Assembly (NCBI RefSeq): GCF_039710355.1
Contig: NZ_JBDKWZ010000020.1
Location: 62,001 to 126,000, forward strand
Origin: Rapidithrix thailandica
Lineage (GTDB): Bacteria > Bacteroidota > Bacteroidia > Cytophagales > Flammeovirgaceae
Direction of reading: 5' to 3'
Length of the DNA: 64,000 nt
In this document: positions 52,879-61,014 of the stretch, in pieces
Layout: every line of letters starts with the position of its first letter
Numbering within the stretch: position 1 is the first letter of the stretch
The notes under the pieces: generated by a model
Told to the model about the DNA's origin: nothing
Databases searched by the model: none
Seen by the model: only the letters and a program-made list of their open reading frames with translations
Translations under genes and position numbers: made by a program

Positions 52879-53370
52879 ATGCAATACAAACAAATAACAA
52901 CCAGCCTGATTTTACTGTTGCTTTGCATTTCCTCTGCTTATTCTCAAAAATACCTGGTGTTGGATAAGTATGGAAAAAAGCGAATTAAGTTGTCTGTAGG
53001 CGATGAAATTTATTTCAAACAAAAGAACAACAAAGTCCTTTTTCATGATTACCTGCTTGCATTAAAAGACACCACTGTCATCCTTGGTGAAGCCAACTTG
53101 GAATACCCTATTAAAGATTTTGAATCTTTTTACTTTCCCAACAAAGGTATGCGCTTTCTCGGCTTGGGTTCCAACACGATAGGCTTTGGTTTTCTCTTTG
53201 CTGCCTCTGTGTACCCTTTGGTATCCGAACCCGCCTATTCTCAGAGTGAATCCGCCATTCTGGGAGGCTCATTTGTGGCCTTGGGGCAATTATTGCGGTT
53301 TTTCCGGTGGAAAAAATTCAAGTTAAGGAAAAACAGCCGGATACGGATTTTAGATACGACATTCCGCTAA
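52879..53370 (+). CDS. Small exported hypothetical protein
   Basis: From the ATG at 52879 the product is 163 residues with signal peptide MQYKQITTSLILLLLCISSAYS, cleaved before QKYLVLDK. The frame is open back to 52786, but those residues would precede the signal peptide. The middle (about 25-100) is beta-prone (KRIKLSVGDEIYFKQKNNKVLF, DTTVILGEANLEYPIKDF), and a weakly hydrophobic stretch (GLGSNTIGFGFLFAASVYPL) may be a membrane segment. The C-terminus is basic and ends RIRILDTTFR. I recall similar unnamed Bacteroidota proteins. It lies 149 bp after the porin gene. Confidence 0.75.
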   Translation: MQYKQITTSLILLLLCISSAYSQKYLVLDKYGKKRIKLSVGDEIYFKQKNNKVLFHDYLLALKDTTVILGEANLEYPIKDFESFYFPNKGMRFLGLGSNTIGFGFLFAASVYPLVSEPAYSQSESAILGGSFVALGQLLRFFRWKKFKLRKNSRIRILDTTFR

Positions 53371-53373
53371 AAA

Positions 53374-53409
53374 CAACCGCCCTGGTAATTCTACTTACCA
53401 GGGCGGTTG
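53374..53409. terminator. Bidirectional terminator, 15-bp perfect stem
   Basis: CAACCGCCCTGGTAA (53374-53388) and TTACCAGGGCGGTTG (53395-53409) pair exactly around 6 bases, shared by the convergent gene pair. AAAA before and TATTTTT after. Confidence 0.85.
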
Positions 53410-53429
53410 ATATTTTTCAAAGGCATTAT

Positions 53430-54299
53430 CTATCCTACATTGGCAAAATAATCTTCTACCTTACACAGCTTTTGACTGATCTCCCAAAGCCGCTTTTGGT
53501 CGGCTTCTACATAGGAAGCTTTGGAAGAAGGTTTCGGCTTGCACTTGTCCCAATATTTCCCACTTTGCCCGCTGGCGGCATCCGAGCTCGCTAAAAAAAT
53601 AGATGTTTCCGCTCCTTTGGCTGGGCTAACACCTCCCAGACGCCTCAATTTCCACATCAATCCATGAAATGAAACGGTATGTTTCAAGCCTATATCGGTT
53701 TTCACCAGCCCCGGTTGCACACAATTAATGGATATATTTAAATTGCGAGCCTTTAATTGACGGTCCAACTCATAGCCGAACATCACATTGGCCAACTTCG
53801 ACTGAGCATAAGCCCGTAGCCCATGGTATTTTTTCGTTAAATTCAAATCGTCAAAGTGCATTTTGCTATGGAAATGCGAATCCGAACTCACACAAACCAC
53901 CCTTCCTTGCTCAGCTTTGGCCAGTAATGGTAGCAACAAGTGAGTCATCAGAAAATAAGCCAGGTGATTCACCGCAAATTGCATTTCCACCTGATCTTCC
54001 GTCAAGGTCAGGTTCGACACCCAGGTACCTGCATTATTCACCAAGACATCAATTTTATCTACTTTGTTATGCAGTTGGTCAGCTACCTTGCGAATAGATT
54101 TTTGCGATGACAAATCAACCAGCAATACTTCCAGGTCTTGGTTACCGGTTTCTGCGGCAATCTTTGCTACGGCTTCTGTTCCCTTCTGCTCATTCCGGCA
54201 CAAAATAAAAACTTTTGCTCCTTGCCGGGCAACTTCTAAAGCCGTTTCATAACCGATGCCGGAAGTAGCCCCAGTCACTACACATATCTTTCCTTTCAT
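53430..54299 (-). CDS. SDR family oxidoreductase
   Basis: A 289-residue short-chain dehydrogenase from the ATG at 54299; the upstream TTG at 54332 would add 11 residues before the Rossmann fold. TGATSGIG (9-16) binds the cofactor, NNAG at 88-91, the catalytic serine in VCVSSDSH (around S139), and YAQSK gives Y164 and K168. The C-terminal half (NCVQPGLVKTDIGLKHT, TSIFLASSDAASGQSGKY) resembles retinol-dehydrogenase/WW-domain-oxidoreductase-like SDRs. Substrate unknown. Soluble. Single gene. Confidence 0.9.
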   Translation of the reverse strand: MKGKICVVTGATSGIGYETALEVARQGAKVFILCRNEQKGTEAVAKIAAETGNQDLEVLLVDLSSQKSIRKVADQLHNKVDKIDVLVNNAGTWVSNLTLTEDQVEMQFAVNHLAYFLMTHLLLPLLAKAEQGRVVCVSSDSHFHSKMHFDDLNLTKKYHGLRAYAQSKLANVMFGYELDRQLKARNLNISINCVQPGLVKTDIGLKHTVSFHGLMWKLRRLGGVSPAKGAETSIFLASSDAASGQSGKYWDKCKPKPSSKASYVEADQKRLWEISQKLCKVEDYFANVG

Positions 54300-54454
54300 A
54301 ATCTTATTTTGGATCTCAGGTTTTACAATCAAACACCAACAAATTTATAGGATAAAGCTGTAATTCGGGAGGTTACGCCAAGGAAAAACAAAACGGTAGA
54401 AAAAGGCGGAAAAGGAAAAAGCGCTAAACGCTGTATTTCTAGCGGAGATCTCAA

Positions 54455-54498
54455 AAGACAAAAAGCCCGGAATGGTACCATTCCGGGCTTTTTGTCTT
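54455..54498. terminator. 44-bp perfect palindrome acting as terminator
   Basis: The 44 bases are perfectly self-complementary, centred on GGTACC, with GCCCGGAATG and CATTCCGGGC flanking and T5/A5 runs outside them. It lies downstream of the lipoprotein gene (54518-55054, minus) and upstream of the SDR gene. Strong intrinsic terminator in either direction, or a cruciform. Confidence 0.75.
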
Positions 54499-54517
54499 CA
54501 TCCAATATTGCAACTTC

Positions 54518-55054
54518 TTACAAGCCTAAGACTTTGGCATCTACAAAAAAGTTTGCATCAATGTCAATTTCATGGTCTTGAGTAATAAACTCATCGGTCA
54601 CGGAATTCACCCGCAATGTAAACTTGTCCTTTTTAATATATGCTTTCAAATCCTGGTTGGATACCTCCATTTCAATTTTTTTTCCTGGTTCTGCCGGAAT
54701 ATTTTCCTTCCAGGCAATCTTGATTTCATCCAGGTCTTCGGCACTCATATAGATGGATATTTCATTCAAAAAACTAAAGTCCCCATCTTCCGGGCTTTTC
54801 AATTCCAGGCTCATTTGTGTCAGAAGGATCTCTTCTACCAAATCTTTGCGGGTATCATTTACCGCAAAGGTTGATTCTGAGTTGGTTTCAATTTCAGGGC
54901 TGTAAAAGTTGCCCGGCACATCAATTCCGATGGAAGAATCAATCGTTACCGAAGCTTCATACGGCATGTTAAATTGCGTAAGCTTATCAAGCTCTTTACA
55001 AGAAAATAATAATAGGAATAGTCCTACTATCCATAGTTGTTGTAATCTAATCAT
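54518..55054 (-). CDS. Small lipoprotein, unknown function
   Basis: A 178-residue lipoprotein: hydrophobic segment at about 7-16, lipobox LFSC with C19. The mature part shows a repetitive acidic beta-type pattern (VTIDSSIGIDVPGNFYSPEIETN, SLELKSPEDGDFSFLNEISIYMS, DEIKIAWKENIPAEPGKKIEMEVSNQDLKAYIKKDKF), like a beta-sandwich with serine/aspartate surface. The SPEDGDFSFLNEISIYMSA segment resembles unnamed Bacteroidota lipoproteins. Single gene with a palindromic terminator. Confidence 0.8.
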   Translation of the reverse strand: MIRLQQLWIVGLFLLLFSCKELDKLTQFNMPYEASVTIDSSIGIDVPGNFYSPEIETNSESTFAVNDTRKDLVEEILLTQMSLELKSPEDGDFSFLNEISIYMSAEDLDEIKIAWKENIPAEPGKKIEMEVSNQDLKAYIKKDKFTLRVNSVTDEFITQDHEIDIDANFFVDAKVLGL

Positions 55055-55218
55055 AAAGCAAATTTGGTTAGTAAAAAAAAATAGATTGTTGTTGAAAAAG
55101 ATATAATTAAGAAAGCAGGTTTGGCCTTTCTTTAAAGCAAGAGCGCCCCTGCCCTCTTATGACTAATGTTTTAAAACGGTATTGAAGGGAAAAGAGATAT
55201 ACTTTTTCGGCAAATTGC

Positions 55219-55767
55219 TCACCAGGTGATCAGGTATGTACAAGATTCTCCCCCTTCCAAGCGCGATGCTTTGGTGACATCCAACACCACATCACATTTG
55301 TAGGAATCTTTAGGCCTGAACTTCCGAACCATTGATGTCAAAATCCCCCTGTCAAATTCACTGGGATAGGGATTATTACAAATCATTACTGCCTTGCGGT
55401 TCTGCTCGTCAAATGCAACCAATTGATAGTTCCCGATTTCTCCCCCTCTATGGTTCATATGGTATGCCGTATCCACACTCAGCAAAGCCTTTCTCAAAGT
55501 ATCAATCTCTTTAGGGAAATCGGCATTTTGCGGAATGGCTTTTCCAATCATAAACAGGGTATTATCTCCCAGTACTTTATGAATCTCTTGAAAAGCATTT
55601 AACCAAAGCTGCTGTTTATACCACTTTCCCGACTCCGGATTTTCGATTCCGTTTTGCGCCAAAATATCTAACCGCGATTCTTTTCCAAAGTTTAAGGAGT
55701 TCACCACTGACAATACAGTCTGTCCATTTACTTCCACATTTTTGTCAAAAGCTTTAAACTGCGCCAT
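55219..55767 (-). CDS. Hypothetical protein, possibly V4R/heme-NO-binding-like
   Basis: Not firmly recognised. The 182 residues have no signal peptide. KYKCD-type core and the end SYKCDVVLDVTKASRLEGGESCTYLITW resemble the closing strand of V4R/HNOB-like ligand-binding domains, where a cysteine-containing C-x-Y/F-x-I-x-W strand is common. A DNTLFMIGKAIPQNADFPKEID helix near the middle also fits. The similarity is my reading of pattern only. Length and soluble character fit a small sensor domain. Single gene. Confidence 0.7.
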   Translation of the reverse strand: MAQFKAFDKNVEVNGQTVLSVVNSLNFGKESRLDILAQNGIENPESGKWYKQQLWLNAFQEIHKVLGDNTLFMIGKAIPQNADFPKEIDTLRKALLSVDTAYHMNHRGGEIGNYQLVAFDEQNRKAVMICNNPYPSEFDRGILTSMVRKFRPKDSYKCDVVLDVTKASRLEGGESCTYLITW

Positions 55768-56415
55768 AATACTTAAAGGTTTATTTGATGAGAAACTTAA
55801 TGAGTAAAAAATGATAGTTATAAAGTCAAATTTAATGATAAAGCCTCTCCTACTTTGACATAGAACAGTCTTGTCGTAAAATTGAATATTACAATTTAAA
55901 AATAGCTAGCGAAAAAAGGTCCATATTCATTATTCTAAAATCAGATGCCACCTTTAAACTATCCGTAAAAAAATATATACTTACCCGGTATGCACACCGG
56001 AATACCAGTACATCTAACCTGTAGGGAAATTGAAGGTATTAATTGATACTTTAGTATAGTAGTGTAGAGCTTGTTAAGCTTAACGATGAAGTTTCATTAT
56101 AAGTTAAAAGAGTGTCCTAATATGTTTTTTTCAAAGAAGACGTCCGGGAAATATACAATAAAAGAGGCTATTTTTAACAATAGAAGTGCGATTAATCGCC
56201 TGTTTGAATGGCTATTCACATGATTTGAAAGTGGCGAGTTTCCTACTGGTGAGATTATTTGCCTCCCGGCCATGCAAGAAGCCCTAGACAAAGCTTTGAG
56301 TAGAGGGCCATAAGAAAAAAGAAGCCTTCTACACAGAATTGGTATTTTTACCTGTTAAACTACTTTTAATAATAAGGAATTGCCTTACTTTGCAAGTCAA
56401 TTAAACACGGTTTAC
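55768..56415. other. Non-coding region, 648 bp, with a broken short ORF
   Basis: Between the divergent small protein and the FKBP gene. It is AT-rich up to about 56080; then one frame runs 56086-56313 with an in-frame TGA at 56221. I list that frame separately. No RNA motif recognised. Confidence 0.5.
56086..56313 (+). pseudogene. Short ORF interrupted by an in-frame TGA, possible gene remnant
   Basis: Starting at ATG 56086 the frame gives 45 codons (MKFHYKLKECPN... to FEWLFT), a TGA at 56221-56223, then 29 more codons to a TAA at 56311 (FESGEFPTGEIICLPAMQ... to SRGP). The part after the stop has protein-like composition (GEIICLPAMQEALDKALSRG). Both halves are too short to recognise. It may be a decayed gene fragment or chance. 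Confidence 0.25.
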
Positions 56416-57189
56416 ATGAGACGATTTGTTTGTATTTTTTTACTTAGTGCTTTGAGTACTTCTTTGTTTGCACAGTCGAAAAAAGAACTAAAAGCGAATA
56501 ATGCTTCACTGAACACGGAAAACACAGAACTGAAAGAGCAACTGGCCCAACAAAATGAAGAGTTGGAGAAATTCAGAAAAGCACTGGAAGTGAACATGGA
56601 TGAAAAACACCAAAAAGCCAGTTATGCCATTGGAGTGATGTTAGGAACCAATATAAAAAGCCAGGGAGGTGATTCTCTCAAAGTTGATGCCATCGTAGTT
56701 GGTTTAAAAGACGCCTTGAAAGATACACAAAAAATGGACCTGCAAGAGTGTAGTTTTCTCCTTCAATCTTATATGAAGGAAGTGATGGAGAGAAAAACGG
56801 CCGCACTCAAAAAAGAAGGGCAAGACTTTTTGGAAGCGAATAAAGAAAAAGAAGGGGTCGTTACCACCGAAAGCGGTTTGCAATACAAAGTTTTGGTGGA
56901 AGGCAAAGGGAATTCTCCGGATGCCAGTAGCCAGGTAACCGTACACTATAAAGGTTTGTTGTTAGACGGGACTACTTTTGACAGCTCATACGAACGGGGC
57001 GAGCCTGCCTCATTTCAATTGAATCAAGTAATCAAAGGATGGACAGAAGCCTTACAGTTGATGAAAGAGGGAGGCAAATGGATGGTATACTTGCCTTATG
57101 ACCTGGCTTATGGGGAAAGAGGAGCCGGCAATGACATTCCTCCGTATGCTACCTTAATTTTTGAAGTGGAATTAATCAAAGTTCATTAG
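56416..57189 (+). CDS. FKBP-type peptidyl-prolyl cis-trans isomerase, periplasmic (FkpA/Mip-like)
   Basis: Folds periplasmic proteins by proline isomerisation. From the ATG at 56416 it has 257 residues; the TTG at 56380 would precede the signal. Signal peptide ends near SLFAQ (residue 20). A coiled-coil-like helix follows (KKELKANNASLNTENTELKEQLAQQNEE region, 21-55), then the FKBP-N dimerisation domain (KASYAIGVMLGTNIK..., about 60-130). The catalytic FKBP domain covers about 150-255 with VTVHYKGLLLDGTTFDSSYERG, VIKGWTEALQLMKEGGKW and LPYDLAYGERGAG. The leucine/asparagine-rich heptads resemble a Bacteroidota-specific N-extension. Confidence 0.94.
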   Translation: MRRFVCIFLLSALSTSLFAQSKKELKANNASLNTENTELKEQLAQQNEELEKFRKALEVNMDEKHQKASYAIGVMLGTNIKSQGGDSLKVDAIVVGLKDALKDTQKMDLQECSFLLQSYMKEVMERKTAALKKEGQDFLEANKEKEGVVTTESGLQYKVLVEGKGNSPDASSQVTVHYKGLLLDGTTFDSSYERGEPASFQLNQVIKGWTEALQLMKEGGKWMVYLPYDLAYGERGAGNDIPPYATLIFEVELIKVH

Positions 57190-57244
57190 GATGCAAAACC
57201 AGATGTTGCAAAAGGCATGATTGATTAATTTTTCATATAATATC

Positions 57245-57284
57245 GAGAAAAGGCTACGAGAAATATACTTTGTAGCCTTTTCTC
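57245..57284 (+). terminator. Terminator after FKBP gene
   Basis: GAGAAAAGGCTAC (57245-57257) pairs with GTAGCCTTTTCTC (57272-57284), 13 bp exact, loop of 14. Confidence 0.65.
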
Positions 57285-57437
57285 ATCCGGAATGAAATTT
57301 CACCCCCCCTTTGACACAATTTACTCCGTACTTTCCTTGAAAAAACAAAATCGAATAGGTAGGTTGTTCCGGCTTTATTGAAAGCGACTTATTCTAGCGA
57401 CTTTTCAAGCAAACATAGCCTCAAAAAACACAATCAT

Positions 57438-58307
57438 ATGCCCTCATCCTCAGAAAAAGCCATTCAAACGACATACTTCAGTATAGCAGGCAACGCCTTA
57501 CTTGCCATTGCCAAAGGCCTCACAGGATACTTCGGCAATTCTTACGCTTTAATAGCCGATGCCATCGAATCTACCACCGATGTTTTCTCTTCTCTTATGG
57601 TACTTTTAGGTTTGAGGTATTCCAGTAAACCGGCAGATGACAATCATCCCTATGGCCACGGAAAAGCAGAGCCTTTAATCACATTTGTGGTGGTAGGTTT
57701 TTTGGTAATATCAGCAACAGTTATCGCTTATGAGAGCATTCAAAATATACAAACGCCACACAAAACCCCGGAAAAGTATACCTTGATTGTACTGGGAGTT
57801 ATCATCCTGATAAAAGAGGGGTTTTACCGGATCGTAGTCTCTACCAGCGAAAAAACAAGGAGCACAGCCTTAAAAGCCGATGCATGGCACCATCGCAGCG
57901 ATGCCATCTCTTCATTGATGGCCTTTATCGGAATTTCCATTGCAATTTTCATGGGCAAAGGCTATGAAACTGCTGACGACTGGGCTGCTTTATTGGCCTC
58001 CGGAATCATTGTATACAATGCCTATTTGATTTTCCGTCCGGCACTGGGTGAAATTATGGACGAACATCTGTACGAGGACATTGTTTTGCAAATCCGGAAA
58101 GTTGCCATCACGGTTGAAGGAGTCAAAAATACCGAAAAGTGTTTTGTAAGAAAGGCCGGTATGTTTCTGCATGTGGATTTACATTTAATCGTTGACGGAT
58201 GCATTTCCGTAAAAGAAGGGCATGATATTGCACACCTTGTAAAAGAAGTCTTGCAAAATAAAATGCCTGAAATTGCCGATGTTTTGATCCATATAGAACC
58301 GGATTGA
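57438..58307 (+). CDS. Cation diffusion facilitator family transporter
   Basis: Exports divalent metals (Zn, Fe, Co or Mn) from the cytoplasm by proton antiport. From the ATG at 57438 it has 289 residues with six helices. In TM2 the metal site reads D41-A-I-E44-S-T-T-D48, so the first ligand is Glu rather than the common His or Asp. TM5 has WHHRSDAISS with His and Asp ligands. A cytoplasmic ferredoxin-like C-terminal domain starts at about 210 (VEGVKNTEKCFVRKAGMFLHVDLHLIVDG). The HGKAEPL motif after TM2 is typical. Metal not predictable from this. Confidence 0.93.
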   Translation: MPSSSEKAIQTTYFSIAGNALLAIAKGLTGYFGNSYALIADAIESTTDVFSSLMVLLGLRYSSKPADDNHPYGHGKAEPLITFVVVGFLVISATVIAYESIQNIQTPHKTPEKYTLIVLGVIILIKEGFYRIVVSTSEKTRSTALKADAWHHRSDAISSLMAFIGISIAIFMGKGYETADDWAALLASGIIVYNAYLIFRPALGEIMDEHLYEDIVLQIRKVAITVEGVKNTEKCFVRKAGMFLHVDLHLIVDGCISVKEGHDIAHLVKEVLQNKMPEIADVLIHIEPD

Positions 58308-58825
58308 AACGGTTAACCTCCCTCATCGGCATATTCATTTCTCGGGACGGAAAATATATCCGTATACGCATTTTCAATACTGATTTCAATTTTTAAGAAT
58401 GATGAAATTTATCTTCATTCCTTAAAAGACCGAATAAAAAATTTCAAATTGAAGTTAGGTACTACTTTAATACAATCAATGGTGTGACAAAGCCAGTGTC
58501 TTAGTATCACTTCCGGTAGCCTTCCCCGTTAGTCAACATTTACCCTAGTATAATTCCGCAAAAATGGTATCACCTTAAAAACTCCTGACAGAGAAACTTT
58601 GCATTATTCCATTGGGTATATTTTGAACTTTATTTACAAGAAACCTAATAATCAAGCACATACTCCTTAAAAAAGGAGAAACATTTATTGGGATAATTCA
58701 ATAATCTCAGTAAATTTAGGGAGTAAATTAACCAATCCATGTATGATAAGCACATAAAACAACATATGAAATAATTTACCCTGTGCCTGTGATACATCTA
58801 ATACTAACCATTTAAACCTTGAATT
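58308..58825. other. Non-coding region, 518 bp, before lipase-like gene
   Basis: A hairpin at 58391-58427 (TTTTAAGAATGA / TCATTCCTTAAAA, one bulge) is a possible CDF terminator. The rest is AT-rich with no recognisable promoter box or RNA motif, and is a likely control region for the lipase-like gene. Confidence 0.5.
58391..58427 (+). terminator. Stem-loop after CDF gene
   Basis: 12-bp stem with one bulged base and a 12-base loop, 84 bp after the CDF stop. A/T-rich ends; weak as a terminator. Confidence 0.4.
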
Positions 58826-60550
58826 ATGGCAAATTTAAAAGTCGAAAGCTCCGGAGGCAATGCGTACAAAGTATACATTGATCAAAGTACCAACGAAATC
58901 GTTGCAACGGCCTACCCCTCCGGCCAACCGAATCACGCACAATCCAAGTCCGCCCGGATCAAAGTGGTAGGAGTAAAGGACATTATCATGTTTGTGCCCG
59001 GAACCACAGACCCCCTCAACCTTACCGGTGCCAACCACCAGGCCAATAAGGACTATTGGAGAAGAATCCATACGGAAGGTGGAGACCATGGCGGATCAGA
59101 AGCGGGCGGGCAAGAAAATTTATGGCAAAGTGTCAAAAAACTCAAGCCCCAATTCCTGGACTTGCATATTGAAGACGAATTCTTTAGCTGGTCCGGAGAT
59201 AATAACCATGAAGCCAGGGTGGAAGGGGCCGAACGCCTTTTGGACTTGTTTCTGCGTGTGTATAAAAACTGGCAGGACCAAGAGGTCTACTTGCACTTGA
59301 TCGGCCACTCGCACGGGGGAAATGTCATCAATCAGTTTACCGAAGTCATTGCCAACGACTCAAGGTTTCCCGAGCCTTGGAAAGTAAAAAGCATCACGTA
59401 TTTGTCCACTCCGTTTTTCAAAGAGCAACACCAATTGAATCACAGCAAGTTACACAAGGAGTGCAAAATCATCAATGTACACAATGAGTACGACATCACA
59501 CAACGGTTTGTCGCGGATTTCACCTTGAAAAACCTGGAATCCCTCTTGGCAAACTTTAACAGCGATGCTTTTGAAAAAGCAATGCAGAGAATAAATGAAA
59601 CGAACTTTGCGGCCTTTAACCACCTGTCCGAATTAAACATTAATAACCATACGGAAGGGCCGTTTCTATGGAGTCAGACAGCCATCATGCTGGACGGGGT
59701 TGATCAATTAATGGGTGTGTTGATTGACAATTTTGAAAGCCTGGACGATACCAATGTACTAGCATGGCAAAAGCGGCAATTCATCACAAGACTGACGGAA
59801 ATCAAAGAGTGGGCCGAAGAAAGAGGACCTATCTTTGAAAATAATAGCAGGAACAGAAGAGGTGGCTACGGAAGGTCTGAGTTTTTTGAGGATATAGACC
59901 TTGTGAGAATCCTTCGCATTGCCAATACTTTATTTGCGATTGGCACGGGTGTTTCCGATAGCTATTTATTAGACTTGCTGGCGTCCATTCTTTGTACGAA
60001 CAGTACCGGTATTGCCGACCGTATTGACGACACCACCTGGACTCCTCAGGAACAAACCGGAGGTAAATACCAAATCGAAGATGTGTTAATTACCGACAAA
60101 GATCCTTACCATAGCAGAGGCAAAAAATCCAATTACGATACGTTTATCAATGGAATTGAAAGTTGCGTGAAAGCCAATAAGCCGGATGTCAAACAAGAAT
60201 TGCTTATGCGACTGGTCAGCCAGATGCTTACACCGGAAGGCATAAACGGACTTATTTCCACAATTGATCTTTTGGAGTGGATCATTACAGGTGAAGCCGA
60301 TACACAACTGAAAAGGTTAAAGAGAAACTTGACGGTTTATCATGGAATTGTCAACAGATTCCATGCGGACCTGATCGCGGAACAAGACCTCAATGATCCC
60401 AACCTTAAAATCAAACCGGGTAGCTTGCCTTACCTGGCCACTACGGCACATAGCTTAAGCCATACCCAACTTTTTCCTAAAGTGAAAGAAGCCTTGTCCG
60501 CCAGCTTTGGCTCAGGCAAAAATCCGGGGTACAAACCTAACCAATCATGA
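58826..60550 (+). CDS. Alpha/beta-hydrolase lipase-like protein, candidate secreted effector
   Basis: A 574-residue protein without signal peptide or membrane segment. After a ~50-residue N-terminal beta-prone segment comes an alpha/beta-hydrolase core: VKDIIMFVPGTTDP (50-63, oxyanion strand), then VYLHLIGHSHGGNVIN with nucleophile S162 in GHSHG. D223 in NVHNEYDITQRF could be the acid, and a His in AHSLSHTQLFP near 546 the base. The region 280-540 is a helical extension with no family I recognise. GxSxG lipases of this size without signal, followed by a small membrane gene in ATGA overlap, are what phospholipase effectors (type VI Tle type) with immunity look like. No type VI genes are in the window. 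Effector status is inference. Confidence 0.75.
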   Translation: MANLKVESSGGNAYKVYIDQSTNEIVATAYPSGQPNHAQSKSARIKVVGVKDIIMFVPGTTDPLNLTGANHQANKDYWRRIHTEGGDHGGSEAGGQENLWQSVKKLKPQFLDLHIEDEFFSWSGDNNHEARVEGAERLLDLFLRVYKNWQDQEVYLHLIGHSHGGNVINQFTEVIANDSRFPEPWKVKSITYLSTPFFKEQHQLNHSKLHKECKIINVHNEYDITQRFVADFTLKNLESLLANFNSDAFEKAMQRINETNFAAFNHLSELNINNHTEGPFLWSQTAIMLDGVDQLMGVLIDNFESLDDTNVLAWQKRQFITRLTEIKEWAEERGPIFENNSRNRRGGYGRSEFFEDIDLVRILRIANTLFAIGTGVSDSYLLDLLASILCTNSTGIADRIDDTTWTPQEQTGGKYQIEDVLITDKDPYHSRGKKSNYDTFINGIESCVKANKPDVKQELLMRLVSQMLTPEGINGLISTIDLLEWIITGEADTQLKRLKRNLTVYHGIVNRFHADLIAEQDLNDPNLKIKPGSLPYLATTAHSLSHTQLFPKVKEALSASFGSGKNPGYKPNQS

Positions 60551-60867
60551 CATTCATTTACAAATACAAAATCATCTGGATACTGGGCATCATTGTGCTA
60601 AGCATGTATTTGGCCTATCACTATACCACTTGGCCAATTCTAGCTTTTGCAATGGGACTTCCTTTGGCGATTCCCAGTATAATCCTCTTTTTGCTTTTTG
60701 ATTATTTTTTGTGGGGCAAAAAAATAAAGAACAATATTTTATTGGGTTTGGGAAGAGTCACTTTCATTGCGCTTATTACCAACTTGGTTTACTTTGCCAA
60801 TGAATTGCTCTTTTTTGAAACGGGAGTTGCCCATACGTTTTTGGATACTCACCCGGTGTTTAATTAG
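60547..60867 (+). CDS. Small three-helix membrane protein, candidate immunity protein
   Basis: A 106-residue inner-membrane protein with three predicted helices: about 6-25, 28-53 and 62-82. Its ATG overlaps the lipase stop (ATGA), which implies translational coupling. The N-terminus is basic (MTFIYKYK) and the C-terminus is polar (VAHTFLDTHPVFN). No family recognised. In lipase effector systems the downstream gene encodes the immunity protein, often membrane-anchored, hence this candidate role. A terminator follows, so the pair is a closed two-gene unit. Confidence 0.75.
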   Translation: MTFIYKYKIIWILGIIVLSMYLAYHYTTWPILAFAMGLPLAIPSIILFLLFDYFLWGKKIKNNILLGLGRVTFIALITNLVYFANELLFFETGVAHTFLDTHPVFN

Positions 60868-60902
60868 TCAATAAACATTATAACATTCATTTTTTCAATG
60901 GA

Positions 60903-60944
60903 AAGCTCCATTAGGTAAGACTACCTTTTGGAGCTTCGTTTTTT
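60903..60944 (+). terminator. Terminator after the lipase/membrane-protein pair
   Basis: AAGCTCCATTAGGTA (60903-60917) pairs with TACCTTTTGGAGCTT (60922-60936) with two mismatches and a 4-base loop; CGTTTTTT follows. Confidence 0.75.
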
Positions 60945-60966
60945 ACACCTGAAATAAAAAAACATC

Positions 60967-61014
60967 ATGAAATCCATTAATTCAAAAATCCGGATACTGA
61001 AATTTACGGCATGA
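60967..61014 (+). CDS. 15-codon ORF overlapping the next gene (possible leader or broken N-terminus)
   Basis: ATG at 60967 gives MKSINSKIRILKFTA and stops with TGA at 61012-61014; its last bases form ATGA with the start of the 213-residue gene at 61011. It could be a leader peptide that couples translation, or the original N-terminus of that gene separated by a one-base shift. Confidence 0.3.
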   Translation: MKSINSKIRILKFTA

